In this document: piece after piece, positions 37,301 through 47,647 of the stretch | Numbering within the stretch: the first letter of the stretch is position 1 | Layout of the letters: the number at the start of each line of letters is the position of its first letter | Source: JAXHMB01 sp034521755 | GTDB taxonomy: Bacteria > Bacteroidota > Rhodothermia > Balneolales > Balneolaceae | Reading direction: 5' to 3' | Length of the DNA: 64,000 nt | NCBI GenBank assembly: GCA_034521755.1 | Contig: JAXHMB010000003.1 | Location: 310,001 to 374,000, forward strand | The notes under the pieces: generated by a model | What the model saw: the letters and a program-made list of their open reading frames with translations, nothing else | Database searches by the model: none | Told to the model about the DNA's origin: nothing | Position numbers and translations under genes: made by a program

Positions 37301-38503
37301 ATCGCGATACTGATCTAATGTAGCATCATTAAATGCATCCTCTTCTTCGTCCGGTAAAGCATAACTTCCATCTTGATTTTGAACGACTCCTAAATCCACC
37401 ATAGAAATAGCCTGTCGCTCACCGGCAAAAGACTGTGTTGATTCCCGAAGAATCCAAACTCTCAACTCAGATATTTGAAAAGCTTGTCCCAGCTGCTGAG
37501 GATTGGACATATTTGCTTCAAATTCCTGGAAATTGTAAAAGTCGAGGAAAAAGTGTCGATCGTATTCATAATCTGCCGGTCTTATTGAAAGCTCCTGCTC
37601 CTGGGCACCTCCTTTTATTGTTTGGGTTTGCCCTTCACCCTCTTGCTGAGAAAGAACACTTGTCAATCTCAGGGAACCAACTTGTGCAATTGACTTTATT
37701 CCAAACAGTGAGCTACCACCCCGAATCAGCGAGTTTCCCGTTTCCATCGATACGTTACCAAGCTCCAAACGCTGCAAAATTTCATCTTCATATCCTTGGT
37801 AAACAATATTGAGGCGGTTTTCAAAGTCAAAAGCCCGCTCGGTATCCCAGTCTGTCTGTATGGAAAGCTTGTCTCCAATCGTACCTTGGATATTGAGCTT
37901 CAAGCTCTGCTCAAAAGTAGGGTCAATCTGGGTTTGCTGGTCGGGAGGTATTTCCGGGTTTTCAGTTTTTTGGATGGAAGCACCAAGATTCATATTAGCC
38001 GTACCATTGACGCTCAAATTCACTTCCGGCTTCCCAAAGATAGATGAGAAGGTCGATTCCTGACCTCCGGGTATATCAAATTTAAAATCAAGCAGGCCAC
38101 TACGCTGTTGTCTGTTATTTTCAAATTCGCGGATTATAGAGTCCCAGTTCTGCTTTTTTGCATGCTCTCTGTTTCGATCAGCATATTCTTCAAAAGACAT
38201 AACGTAAGGAAGGGCCAGAGGTATATTATAGAAGAACTTCTGGCTAACATAGCGCCCAAGTGAATCTCTTTGAATAAGGATCCGCTTATTTGTATTGGGA
38301 ATATGAAACAACAAGGATTCATGTTCGGAGAAAGGGTAAGAAAAAACATCAGTCTTATGTAAAAGAGAAGTAGAATCAGGTACAGTAACTGCAGTGGTAT
38401 CCGCCTGTGCATACGCTGACGAACCCATGCACAAGCTCATAACTATCGCTATGAACAAACAGATAGCAAACCTAAGCCGGTGGAGACTTATTCTAAACTG
38501 CAC
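31284..38503 (-). pseudogene. sprA: T9SS outer-membrane translocon SprA, reading frame broken once
   Basis: SprA (Sov) is the giant beta-barrel through which type IX cargo leaves the cell. The 5' frame (38503 to the stop at 35165) begins with a GTG and a signal peptide ending SSAYAQ and carries SprA landmarks such as QTDWDTERAFDFENRLN. The 3' frame resumes in GAPNTDGIDGKNESVLFPDF and runs to 31284, ending FNVVVSIRSN. Together they give about 2400 residues, the normal size. The shift is one missing base in the C4 run (G4 on the coding strand) at 35281-35284; one more G would give D-G-G-A-P-N-T. This looks like a homopolymer error or a recent deletion. Confidence 0.9.
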
Positions 38504-38723
38504 GAAACCTTTTTTCTAAATTTCTAAGTTATACAAAAAGTTTGTAACTATGCTGAATAATAAAAGGATTAGGTTAAGCTGATCTGTAGTCAGCAATAAG
38601 TATAATATTTATTGATCATTCTTAAAATAAGAACTTCCCAATATTAATAAGGCTTTTGCGTTTGGCAAAAAAGCAGTATAGCCCTAATTTTGTGGTATTC
38701 AAATCTAAGTATTTCCTTGTTAT

Positions 38724-40138
38724 ATGTTCAACAAACTACAACGTGATATTTTAAAACGGCATGCCGGCCCTTTTCTTTTCTGTTTTTTTACGGTCATGTT
38801 TTTGTTGTTAATGCAGTTTTTAATTCTGCATGTTGATAAACTTATAGGCAAAGGCCTTCCATTAGGCATAATTATTGAACTCATACTTACCAACCTGGCC
38901 TATATGGTGGTTCTGGCCGCTCCAATGGCTGTACTTGTTGCCTGTTTAATGGCTTATGGTAAATTTTCTGAATTAAACGAACTAACAGCCTTGCGGGCAG
39001 CCGGAGTAAACCCAATACATGTTATACTTCCTGTACTTATAGTTGCTGCATTTTTAAGTGCCGGGCTGGTCTATTTTTCTAACTATATTTTGCCAGACGC
39101 CAATCAGCGGGCAAGATCACTTTTCATTGATATAAGACTTAAAAAACCCGGTTTTGACTTAAAATCAAACGAGTTCTATGATGGTATTAGTGGCTATACT
39201 TTTTTAGTCAAAAATGTAGATAATGAGGCTGATTCTTTATACGATGTAACACTCATTCAAGAACCATCTTCAAAGCAAGAAAAAGCATACATCAAAGCAA
39301 AAAAAGGTTCTCTAGAAAGTGAACAGGATGGTCAAACTTTAACATTATACCTTTTTGATGGATCTATCCTTCGTTTTCTGGATAAGCGGGAAAAAAATAG
39401 ACTCGTAGAAGTCCTTGAAAAAACAAATTTCGATAAATATAAAATAAGCTTTGACTTATCTGACTTAGCCTTCTCCAGGTCTAATCCCGAGCAAAGAAAT
39501 AGAAATGATCGCACCATGAAAATGGAGGCCATGCTGGCCGTAGTGGATTCACTAGAATCTGAAATCGCTGACTCTAAGCAGAAAACTCTTAAATCTGACC
39601 GAAAGTCATATCTACTGAAGAGCAAAATAGAAATCGAAATTTAAGGTTGTATTCTTCAAAAACAGAAGATTCTTTCAACTATAGCAGTAAGTATGTTGTA
39701 TTAAACTTACTCAAATCAAAAGATCATAAAAATGATCTTTCTAATTTAGCATTACAGAAACTACGCAACATAAAATCAGGCCTGGATAATTTAACGGTTA
39801 ACATAAAATGGCGAACAGAGCGAATAGCTCGTTATATGGTCGAAGTTCATAAAAAATTTTCTATACCTTTAGCCTGTATCGTTTTCGTATTGCTGGGAGC
39901 ACCTATTGGCATGTATACAAAAAATGGAAATCTGGGATACGCCGCACTTATCAGTACCATATTCTTAACTTTTTACTGGATCTCTATAATACAAGGTGAA
40001 AAACTGGCAGACCGCCTTTTTATAAGTCCATTTACGGGAATGTGGTTCTCAAATATATTGCTTGGCCTCATTGGTCTGTATATGGTTATCAGACTTTGTA
40101 CCCCATTTAAGTTCTCTAATCTCTGGAAAATATCATGA
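38724..40138 (+). pseudogene. lptF: LPS export permease LptF (YjgP/YjgQ), reading frame broken once
   Basis: LptF with LptG forms the membrane part of the LPS extraction ABC transporter. Frame one (38724-39644) has the first membrane helices, the conserved ELTALRAAGVNP coupling segment and the periplasmic jellyroll. The second frame, open from 39599 to 40138, supplies the last three helices, beginning VEVHKKFSIPLACIVFVLLG, the standard C-terminal LptF block. One base is missing between 39599 and 39643, possibly in the A4 run at 39624-39627. The second part overlaps the lptG start as ATGA, so coupling is preserved. Confidence 0.88.
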
Positions 40139-41220
40139 TGCCAAAAAAAATAGATCGGTACATATTTTCCAGACTTTTGACTATCACTATGTTTGTGCTG
40201 CTGGTTTTGATTTTTATTTATGTAGTGATCGACTTCTCTAATAATAGTGATGCCTTCACAGATAATGGTGCAACCATAAGTCAAATCTTTGGTGTTTATT
40301 ATCTAAATTACATTCCTGAAATGGTTAGGCTTGTTATGCCGGTTGCTGTCTTTATAGCTTGCCTGTTTTTGACGGGAAGAATGACTGATAGACTTGAAAT
40401 AATTGCATTAAAAGCTGCCGGGGTTAGCCTATACAGATTAATTCTTCCTTATCTGGTTTTTGCAATTCTGATGACAGTTACCATCAGCTATCTGGATGGA
40501 TTTATCATTCCAGACTCAAATGCACGTCGCCTCGCTTTTGAAGAAGAGTATCTCAGAGGCGGCTCAGAAAACCTGGACAGAAACCGGATTTACCGTCAAG
40601 AAGCATCTAACACAATCTTAAATATCAACTACTTCAATTCACAAGAACAAATTGGGTACCGGGTTGAGCTTGTCACTTTTCAGAAAGATTCTGTTAAAAA
40701 GACTATGAACATTAACCGAATGATTTGGCAAGATAGTACAAAAACCTGGCGTCTAAGAGATGTAGAAGTTAAAGAATTTACCAATACGGGATTTCGTCTA
40801 TACTATAAACAATACATTGATACTACACTGAGTATCCTCCCAAGAGATGTTGCAAGAACCACTTCTGATATCTATCAGCTTACATACCCTGAAGCCCAGA
40901 ACTATATAGCCTCCATTAAACGAAGTGGTGCCAGTGGTATTGAGGATCCTCAGGTTAAATTCTATGGAAGGCTGGCTTATCCCCTGGCAATGATTGTAGT
41001 AACCACCATTGGATTTGCCTTGGCCGCGGTAAGAAGAAAAGGAGGGAGAGGATTTTATATAGCAGCAGGACTTACTATAAGTTTTCTGTATCTGGCTTTC
41101 TTAAAAGTGATTGAACCTTTTGGAGCTAAAGGAACCATAGATCCACTTTTAGCTGCACTACTTCCCCATCTAATATTCTTTGTGCTTGGAATTGGTCTGC
41201 TTATCAGTACCCGTAAGTAA
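40135..41220 (+). CDS. lptG: LPS export permease LptG (YjgP/YjgQ family)
   Basis: 361 residues with six membrane helices: three before and three after a periplasmic beta-jellyroll (about 105-270). Conserved pieces are RLEIIALKAAGVSLYR in the coupling loop and VKFYGRLAYPLAMIVVTTIGFAL at the start of the second helix bundle. Partner of LptF in moving LPS from the inner membrane to the periplasmic bridge. The ATG overlaps the lptF stop (ATGA). The stop is one base from the stop of convergent guaB. Confidence 0.92.
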   Translation: MMPKKIDRYIFSRLLTITMFVLLVLIFIYVVIDFSNNSDAFTDNGATISQIFGVYYLNYIPEMVRLVMPVAVFIACLFLTGRMTDRLEIIALKAAGVSLYRLILPYLVFAILMTVTISYLDGFIIPDSNARRLAFEEEYLRGGSENLDRNRIYRQEASNTILNINYFNSQEQIGYRVELVTFQKDSVKKTMNINRMIWQDSTKTWRLRDVEVKEFTNTGFRLYYKQYIDTTLSILPRDVARTTSDIYQLTYPEAQNYIASIKRSGASGIEDPQVKFYGRLAYPLAMIVVTTIGFALAAVRRKGGRGFYIAAGLTISFLYLAFLKVIEPFGAKGTIDPLLAALLPHLIFFVLGIGLLISTRK

Positions 41221-41221
41221 G

Positions 41222-42700
41222 TTAAGATACCGAGTAATTCGGAGACTCTTTGGTAATCTGTACAGAGTGAGGATGACTTTCTTTATAGGCTGCCGCAGAA
41301 ATTTGTACAAACTCAGCTTTTTGCAGCTCCTCAATAGTTGCTGCCCCTGCATAACCCATTGCTGCTCTAAGTCCACCCGTCATTTGGTATACCACCTCAT
41401 GCAAATATCCTTTATAAGGAACGCGTCCTTCAATACCTTCAGGTACCAGTTTTTTTAAATCATCTTCAACATCTTGAAAGTACCGATCCTTAGAGCCTTT
41501 CTCCATAGCCCCTATACTTCCCATACCGCGGTAGGATTTATATTTTCGGGACTCGTAAATGATAGTTTCGCCCGGACTTTCATCAACTCCGGCAAACATA
41601 GAACCCATCATTACAGCATGCGCGCCACCGGCAATAGCCTTGGGAATATCACCGGTTTGTTTAATGCCACCATCAGCGATAAGTCCAACACCTTTATTTT
41701 GAGCATATTCTGCTACCTCCATGACTGCACTAAGTTGCGGAACGCCAACACCGGTAACAACTCGAGTTGTACAAATAGAACCCGGACCTACACCTACTTT
41801 TACAATATCTACACCTGCATCAATCAGAGCTTTAGCAGCGCCTTTGGTAGCTATGTTACCGGCAATAAGATTAAGGTCAGGAAATGCTTTTTTAACTGAT
41901 TGAACCATATCAATAACCCCCTGAGAATGACCATGAGCTGTATCTATGGTAACTACATCAACTCCGGAATCAACCAAGGCTTGTACGCGATCCATGGTAT
42001 CTGCTGTAACACCAACTGCTGCTCCTACTCTCAACCGGCCCATATCATCTTTACAGGCATTGGGAAAGTTTCTCTTTTTTTCAATGTCTTTGAATGTAAT
42101 AAGCCCAACCAATTTCATGTTGTCATCCACAATGGGCAACTTTTCTACTTTGTGTTCCTGCAGCATTTTTTCGGCTTCCTCAAGCGTAGTCCCTTCCCGA
42201 GCTGTAATAAGATTGTCGCGTGTCATAATAGACGACAATCTTTTATCCACATAATGCTCAAATCTCAGGTCACGGTTAGTAACAATTCCAATCAGCTTAT
42301 CATCCTTCTCAACAATAGGGATACCACCAATTTTGTGCTTTTTCATCAATCCACGTGCTTCTTTAACCGTCGCATCTTCGGGAAGCGTAACCGGGTCCAC
42401 TATCATCCCGCTTTCACTTCGCTTTACCATACGGACCTGATCGGCCTGATCTTCGATGGACATATTTTTATGCAGCATAGCAATGCCACCTTCGCGAGCG
42501 AGAGCTATAGCCAACCGGTATTCCGAAACCGTATCCATTGCTGCGCTTATGATGGGAATATTCAGTTTCAAAGTTGGTGTAAGTTCTACACTGGTGTCTA
42601 CATCCCGCGGCAAGGTTGTAGAATGTGCAGGCACCAACAGCACATCATCATAGGTTAGCCCTTGTCTGGTGATGCGGTCAAATGGAGAGGAGTTTTTCAT
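41222..42700 (-). CDS. guaB: Inosine-5'-monophosphate dehydrogenase
   Basis: 492 residues. NAD-dependent oxidation of IMP to XMP, the committed step to GMP. The TIM barrel starts LTYDDVLLVPAHST; a pair of CBS domains is inserted (about 95-210); the catalytic Cys lies in GPGSICTTRVVTG; the mobile flap region has YRGMGSIGAMEKGSKDRYF; the KGYLHEVVYQMTGGLRA block closes the barrel. Complete and of normal length. Probably cotranscribed with the small upstream gene, although about 100 bases separate them. Confidence 0.97.
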   Translation of the reverse strand: MKNSSPFDRITRQGLTYDDVLLVPAHSTTLPRDVDTSVELTPTLKLNIPIISAAMDTVSEYRLAIALAREGGIAMLHKNMSIEDQADQVRMVKRSESGMIVDPVTLPEDATVKEARGLMKKHKIGGIPIVEKDDKLIGIVTNRDLRFEHYVDKRLSSIMTRDNLITAREGTTLEEAEKMLQEHKVEKLPIVDDNMKLVGLITFKDIEKKRNFPNACKDDMGRLRVGAAVGVTADTMDRVQALVDSGVDVVTIDTAHGHSQGVIDMVQSVKKAFPDLNLIAGNIATKGAAKALIDAGVDIVKVGVGPGSICTTRVVTGVGVPQLSAVMEVAEYAQNKGVGLIADGGIKQTGDIPKAIAGGAHAVMMGSMFAGVDESPGETIIYESRKYKSYRGMGSIGAMEKGSKDRYFQDVEDDLKKLVPEGIEGRVPYKGYLHEVVYQMTGGLRAAMGYAGAATIEELQKAEFVQISAAAYKESHPHSVQITKESPNYSVS

Positions 42701-42807
42701 TATAGAAACAGCAAAATTTGGATTTAAATTTTGCTGTTAAATATACGAAAAATGCAGCCTAAGTGCTTAATAGAATTTTTATTTTCTTCTCCTTCTACAG
42801 ATAAAGG

Positions 42808-43137
42808 CTACAGCTTCTTTATTTTTAAGGCATCAATTGCAGTAGACAATGAGCAGATGCCATCCTGAAAACAATTTACCCAGTAAGTAACACTTTCTCT
42901 GCGTTTTTTTACATAAGGATCACAGCTTGAGAATTGCCCTTGCAACTCATTGACCATAGCTGCCACATCATCTTTAATTTCCATCTTCAAAGCATCGGGC
43001 AGATCTCCCCACCCCATAAGTCCAAACATTTTCTGAAGCTCTTTATGCTCTTTTTCGGCCTCAATAAGTACCTTGCGAAGTACGGGCTCTACATCAAAGG
43101 TGTTAAGTTGGGCGGCATTTTGTACAGTAGTTTTCAT
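42808..43137 (-). CDS. Small hypothetical protein, mostly alpha-helical
   Basis: 109 residues from the ATG at 43137; a GTG at 43164 would add nine. No signal peptide or membrane segment. Predicted largely helical, with an acidic helix VLRKVLIEAEKEHKELQKM, a GLMGWGDLPDALKMEIK stretch and three spaced Cys residues (in SSCDPYV, VNCFQDG and GICSLST). I do not recognise a family. It sits between the folD terminator and guaB and probably has its own promoter in 43138-43180. Confidence 0.65.
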   Translation of the reverse strand: MKTTVQNAAQLNTFDVEPVLRKVLIEAEKEHKELQKMFGLMGWGDLPDALKMEIKDDVAAMVNELQGQFSSCDPYVKKRRESVTYWVNCFQDGICSLSTAIDALKIKKL

Positions 43138-43180
43138 AGCAGTAAGTGTTTTGTTGATGTTCACTCACAGTATAAAAACA

Positions 43181-43206
43181 AGGGGTGACATCTTAATGTC
43201 ACCCCT
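43181..43206 (-). terminator. Rho-independent terminator of the ptsN-dacB-ntrC-folD unit
   Basis: AGGGGTGACAT (43181-43191) pairs perfectly with ATGTCACCCCT (43196-43206) around a four-base loop. On the minus strand it is followed by TTGTTTTTAT and lies about 35 bases after the folD stop. Confidence 0.9.
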
Positions 43207-43242
43207 ATTTAAGAAAATCTGTATTTAGTGTTGAAACACCTT

Positions 43243-44133
43243 CTATTCCGGATAAATAGACTTTTTAGCAGCAAGAAGAGTATTCTTCATCAGCATGGCG
43301 ACGGTCATTGGGCCAACGCCGCCGGGCACGGGAGTAATCCAGCTTGCCTTTTCTTTGACGCTTTCGAAGTGGCAGTCGCCTACCAGCGAATATCCTTTAT
43401 CTTTCGTTTCATCAGCTACACGATTAATCCCGACATCAATAACTACTACACCTTCTTTCACCATCTCTCCTTTAATAAGGTTGGGTTGTCCTGCGGCCAC
43501 CACCAGAACATCTGCTGAAATTGTATGCTGCGTTAAGTCTTTAGTAAACTTATGGCAAACAGTGGTAGTAGCTTTGCCCTCTCCTTCTTCTTTATTAAGC
43601 AAAATAGAAATGGGCCTGCCCACAATATTACTGGCACCGACAATCACCGCATGTTTACCCTTAGTAGGAATGCTATAGTGTTTAAACAGCTCCATGATTC
43701 CTGCCGGAGTACACGAACGGAAACTGGGTTCCCCGACTGTCAGACGTCCCATATTCATGGGATGAAAACCGTCTACATCTTTGCGATAGTCTATGGACTC
43801 AATTACATCATGCGAAGACAAATGACTGGGCAGCGGCAGCTGTACTAAAATTCCATCTACGCTATCATCATCATTCAATTTGCCAATAGTCTTTTTAAGC
43901 TCTTTGGCTGAAATAGTATCCGGCAGACGCATGGTATCTGTCTTTATACCCACCTCCTTGCAAGCCTTGGTTTTGGCTCCTACATATACATCAGAAGCCG
44001 GGTCAGTGCCTACCAACACCACTTGCAAAAATGGAGGTCTGTTGTCCTCTGAAACCCAGTCCTCTACATCTTTCCGAACCTCATTCCTGGTCAAAGCTGC
44101 TACTTTTTTCCCATCAATTATTTTTGCTGACAT
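43243..44133 (-). CDS. folD: Methylenetetrahydrofolate dehydrogenase/cyclohydrolase FolD
   Basis: 296 residues. Bifunctional enzyme converting 5,10-methylene-THF to 10-formyl-THF. The catalytic Tyr and Lys are in VYVGAKTKACKEVGI, followed by the substrate loop LVQLPLPSHL, the NADP-binding VVGASNIVGRPISILL and the C-terminal PVPGGVGPMTVAMLMKNT. Last gene of the ptsN-dacB-ntrC-folD run, with a strong terminator after it. Works with Fhs (22-24 kb) in the one-carbon pool. Confidence 0.97.
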   Translation of the reverse strand: MSAKIIDGKKVAALTRNEVRKDVEDWVSEDNRPPFLQVVLVGTDPASDVYVGAKTKACKEVGIKTDTMRLPDTISAKELKKTIGKLNDDDSVDGILVQLPLPSHLSSHDVIESIDYRKDVDGFHPMNMGRLTVGEPSFRSCTPAGIMELFKHYSIPTKGKHAVIVGASNIVGRPISILLNKEEGEGKATTTVCHKFTKDLTQHTISADVLVVAAGQPNLIKGEMVKEGVVVIDVGINRVADETKDKGYSLVGDCHFESVKEKASWITPVPGGVGPMTVAMLMKNTLLAAKKSIYPE

Positions 44134-44164
44134 TATTCAGTTTTAAGTTATTGAATGATTAAGT

Positions 44165-45538
44165 TTACCGTTCAATATTATATTTCTTCATCTTGTTGTA
44201 CATGTGGCTGCGCTGGATGTCTATTGCTTCTGCCGTTTGAGAAATATTCCAATCGTTCTCTTCCAGCTTCCGAAGCAAAAATAAGCGTTCTGCCGCTTCT
44301 TTAAAATCCTGGAATCCTTCAAAATTATCGGTCATTCCTTCAAGATTATCTGAAGATTTTTTACCCGAAATATTTAATAGCTCGATATCTTTACGGGTAA
44401 TTTTTGAATCTTCAACCAGTAAACCCAGACGCTCTACAGCATTCTGCAGCTGGCGCACATTACCAGACCAGTGCTGCTCTTTCAACGCTTCCAAGGCTTC
44501 CTCAGAAAAAGATACTCCCGCAAAAACAATATCTTTTTCAGCAAGCTTCTCTAAAAATTGTTTCGCAAGAATAGGAATATCATCGGGACGTTTATTAAGT
44601 GAAGGCACGTGAATAGGAATTACATTAACACGATGATACAAATCTTCCCGAAAGTTGCCTGCTTCAATCTCTTGCTGTAAATCTTTATTAGTTGCTGCTA
44701 TCACACGTACATCAACCTGAATTTTCTCAGTGCCACCCACTCTCATAATAGCATTTTCCTGAAGTGCCCGAAGCACTTTTGCCTGTGCATCAGCACTCAT
44801 ATCACCAATTTCGTCCAAAAATAAAGTGCCATTGTCCGCTTGCTCGAACTTCCCAATACGCTGCGATGTGGCTCCGGTAAAAGATCCTTTTTCATGACCA
44901 AAAAGTTCGCTTTCCAGTAATTCAGATGGTATTGCCGCACAGTTGACGTCTACAAAATTCCTCGTACTTCTGTTGCTTTTTTCATGAATCCAGCGTGCTA
45001 CCAATTCTTTGCCTGTTCCATTTTCTCCGGTAACCAATACTCTCGAATTTGTTGGAGCAACTTTATCAATAGTCTTTTTAATCTGTTCTATCTCTTTGCT
45101 TTCTCCGATGATCTGCGGAACCTGAGGTAGTTTGGAGCGCATGCTTTTATTTTCTTCAGAAAGACGGTGCTTATCTAAAGCATTGCGCACACTTACGAGA
45201 AGACGGTTTAAATCCGGTGGCTTTTCAATAAAGTCAAATGCACCGAGTTTTGTTGCTTCCACAGCAATCTCAATATTTCCATGGCCCGAGATCATTATAA
45301 CGGGTACATCTAATCCCGACTCGTTCATTTCTTTTAGCACTTCCATACCATCCATGCCCTTCATCTTTATATCGAGCATCATCAGATCTATGGATTTTGT
45401 AGAAAGAATTTCAAGTGCTTCTGATCCACTTTCCGCCTCAAAGATCTGGTAGTCTTCAAATTCCAGAATCTCCTTCAGAGAGTTTCTGATACTTTTTTCA
45501 TCATCCGTAACCAATATGTTGGCTTTATTGTCAGACAT
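44165..45538 (-). CDS. Sigma-54-dependent response regulator (NtrC family)
   Basis: 457 residues. Receiver domain with phospho-acceptor D56 in LMMLDIKMKG; AAA+ domain with Walker A GENGTGKE, the sigma-54 contact loop GSFTGA, Walker B GTLFLDEIGD and the arginine-finger region; C-terminal Fis-type helix-turn-helix WNISQTAEAIDIQRSHMYNK. It opens sigma-54 promoters when phosphorylated. No kinase is adjacent. It lies directly after dacB (start two bases past the dacB stop), so it may respond to envelope or cell-wall state, but that is inference. Confidence 0.95.
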   Translation of the reverse strand: MSDNKANILVTDDEKSIRNSLKEILEFEDYQIFEAESGSEALEILSTKSIDLMMLDIKMKGMDGMEVLKEMNESGLDVPVIMISGHGNIEIAVEATKLGAFDFIEKPPDLNRLLVSVRNALDKHRLSEENKSMRSKLPQVPQIIGESKEIEQIKKTIDKVAPTNSRVLVTGENGTGKELVARWIHEKSNRSTRNFVDVNCAAIPSELLESELFGHEKGSFTGATSQRIGKFEQADNGTLFLDEIGDMSADAQAKVLRALQENAIMRVGGTEKIQVDVRVIAATNKDLQQEIEAGNFREDLYHRVNVIPIHVPSLNKRPDDIPILAKQFLEKLAEKDIVFAGVSFSEEALEALKEQHWSGNVRQLQNAVERLGLLVEDSKITRKDIELLNISGKKSSDNLEGMTDNFEGFQDFKEAAERLFLLRKLEENDWNISQTAEAIDIQRSHMYNKMKKYNIER

Positions 45539-45540
45539 AT

Positions 45541-47001
45541 TTAGTATTTCGAATAAAGGGCTTTGATCAGCTTTTCATGGAGATAATCAATATAAGAAGT
45601 CTTACTTGTATAGTTGTTGGTAACTATACTAAAAGTCAACTTCTGCCCGGATTGTGCCTTCATATATCCACTTAGCGCACGAACACCTGAAACATAACCT
45701 GTTTTACCCATCAAGCTATTGCGAACAGGATGATTTTTAAATCGATGTTCTAAAGATCCTTCCATACCGGGTTGTGAAAGTGTGTTTGTATAAATGGAAT
45801 CGGCCTTCATATTATAAAGTAATCCGGTCAGGTCTGCTGCTTTAATAAGCGTGGCAGGCGACATGCCAGAACCGTCTGTCATTTCGATATTCGTAGTATC
45901 CAGCCCTACCGAATGAGCATATTCTTTAACCATGCTTATTCCCAACTCGGTGGATCCCTGTGTTTTATAATATTCTGCCGCTGCCGTCTTCAACAGCATT
46001 TCTGCATAAAAATTATTGCTTCCCTTGTTGACCTCTTTCAACAGGTTCTTCAAAGGTTCAGATTTATGTTCGGCCAATATCTCATATTCATCTAAATCAG
46101 AAATAGGTTGCTGATTTTCAATTAAAATCCTCCCATTAACCTGAATTTGTCCATCCTCTAAGTATTTCTTAAAAGTATCCATGAAATATAACGGAGCATT
46201 CAAGACTGAAAGCGATTCTTTTTCATAGTAGCCCTGGGGCAACGTACTTCGCAGAATAATGGTATTGGTGCCCGGAATACGACGATAAAACTCATCATAC
46301 TCTGAGTTAGATGGTGTAATGACCTGTTCATTGATAAAGTTTACATAATCAGTATCAAACGGAAACCACTGTATTCGAGGCGTTTCTCCTACCTTGTCAT
46401 TGGCAAATACTTCAAGGTCAACGGCATTATCATTAAAGGAAAGCGCACTGATTTCTACCCCATAGTAAAAGGAAAGATCCTCCCAGCTCCATCCTTTGGG
46501 ATAAGGCTGATCATCAAGATAAGCTGCGTTCCCTATCAGGTTACCATCAATTTTATAAATACCAAGCGAATCTAAAGTCCGATAAAACTTGTCGAATACG
46601 TGAAAGCGATCCCCATCATAAAAATCACCGCTGATTGATGGATCTCCACTTCCATTAATGACAATATCTCCCCGCCATGTTTGGCCTTCCTGATAACCCA
46701 ACCCGTACATGGTTGTTGTATAAGTAAAATCAGGACCTAAATGATTTAAAACGGCTGCAGAGGTAAGCAGCTTAAGATTTGATGCAGGCCTTATTAGTTT
46801 AGCCTTATGATAGTTTTCTAAAATACTGCCCGTGCTATCTCGTACTACGATTGACCAAAATGCATCCTGAGCAGTACTATTTTCAACAACAGACCAAACT
46901 TTATCAGATATATTTTGTGACACAGCCGGAGCTGCCATTGTTGTCCAGCACAGAAGCAGGTATAGGATGGCTTTCAAATGTATCTGCTTTCTGAAATTCA
47001 T
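45541..47001 (-). CDS. dacB: D-alanyl-D-alanine carboxypeptidase/endopeptidase (PBP4, S13 family)
   Basis: 486 residues with a signal peptide (about 1-29, ending AVSQ). The three penicillin-binding motifs are S-x-x-K (Ser74 and Lys77 in PASNLKLLTS), S-x-N in KGSNNFYAEML, and K-T-G in LMGKTGYVSG. The large inserted domain between the first two motifs is typical of class C PBPs. It trims or cuts peptidoglycan cross-links in the periplasm. It sits between ptsN (25 bases upstream) and the NtrC-type regulator gene. Confidence 0.95.
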   Translation of the reverse strand: MNFRKQIHLKAILYLLLCWTTMAAPAVSQNISDKVWSVVENSTAQDAFWSIVVRDSTGSILENYHKAKLIRPASNLKLLTSAAVLNHLGPDFTYTTTMYGLGYQEGQTWRGDIVINGSGDPSISGDFYDGDRFHVFDKFYRTLDSLGIYKIDGNLIGNAAYLDDQPYPKGWSWEDLSFYYGVEISALSFNDNAVDLEVFANDKVGETPRIQWFPFDTDYVNFINEQVITPSNSEYDEFYRRIPGTNTIILRSTLPQGYYEKESLSVLNAPLYFMDTFKKYLEDGQIQVNGRILIENQQPISDLDEYEILAEHKSEPLKNLLKEVNKGSNNFYAEMLLKTAAAEYYKTQGSTELGISMVKEYAHSVGLDTTNIEMTDGSGMSPATLIKAADLTGLLYNMKADSIYTNTLSQPGMEGSLEHRFKNHPVRNSLMGKTGYVSGVRALSGYMKAQSGQKLTFSIVTNNYTSKTSYIDYLHEKLIKALYSKY

Positions 47002-47025
47002 AGGTCAATTCCCCATTGTATTAGC

Positions 47026-47496
47026 TCAACCGCCAAAATGAGCTTCCTCTTCTTGTTTAAACAGCTCAATAATTTTTTTTGATGAATCGGCCTTTACCAG
47101 CTTTTTAGTAAATGCACTATTATTCATTAAACGTGAAATGCGGCTCAACATTTTAATATGCATTCTGTTACTTGATTGAGGTCCTACCAGCAAAAATATC
47201 ATTCTGACAGGTTCTCCGTCAATAGCCTGATATTCAATACCTTCTTTCAGCAATGCAAATGCTGCATAATTATCATCTATGGCAGCTGTTTTACCATGGG
47301 GAATTGCAAGCCCTTTACCTACCCCGGTGGACATGATTTCTTCCCGTTCAAACACTGCATCACGAATGGCCTGTAACTCCTCATCCGAGACCTGAGACGA
47401 CAAGGAAGATATAACCCTTTCCAACGCTTCTTTTTTATCGGATACATTCAGATTGGGCAACACATTATCTTCATTCAACAAGCTGATAATTTTCAT
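47026..47496 (-). CDS. ptsN: PTS EIIA-Ntr-like regulatory protein (PtsN family)
   Basis: 156 residues covering one EIIA (mannitol/fructose-type) domain. The phosphorylated His is H67 in GKGLAIPHGKT, and GEPVRMIFLLVGP with MHIKMLSRISRLM forms the rest of the core. No IIB or IIC domain is attached, so it is a regulator rather than a transporter. With HprK (13-14 kb) it points to a regulatory PTS. First gene of the ptsN-dacB-ntrC-folD unit. Confidence 0.9.
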   Translation of the reverse strand: MKIISLLNEDNVLPNLNVSDKKEALERVISSLSSQVSDEELQAIRDAVFEREEIMSTGVGKGLAIPHGKTAAIDDNYAAFALLKEGIEYQAIDGEPVRMIFLLVGPQSSNRMHIKMLSRISRLMNNSAFTKKLVKADSSKKIIELFKQEEEAHFGG

Positions 47497-47647
47497 TAAA
47501 GGCGATTTTCTTCATTTACTTTTCGATTCATGCCAAATATAGTCATCGTATAAGTTTTGATACAATTTATTTAGAGATAGTTTTGAACAGACATTTACTT
47601 ATAGATGAATCCTATATCTTCTACCACAAATTTTGTAAACTCTATCC

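Noticed and set aside
31284..38503. Two separate large outer-membrane protein genes instead of one sprA
   Set aside because: The second frame has no start or signal peptide of its own, and the halves join seamlessly with one base added in the G/C run at 35281-35284.
41900..42658. 252-residue plus-strand frame opposite guaB
   Set aside because: Composition rich in His, Asn and Cys with no motif; guaB on the other strand is complete and conserved.
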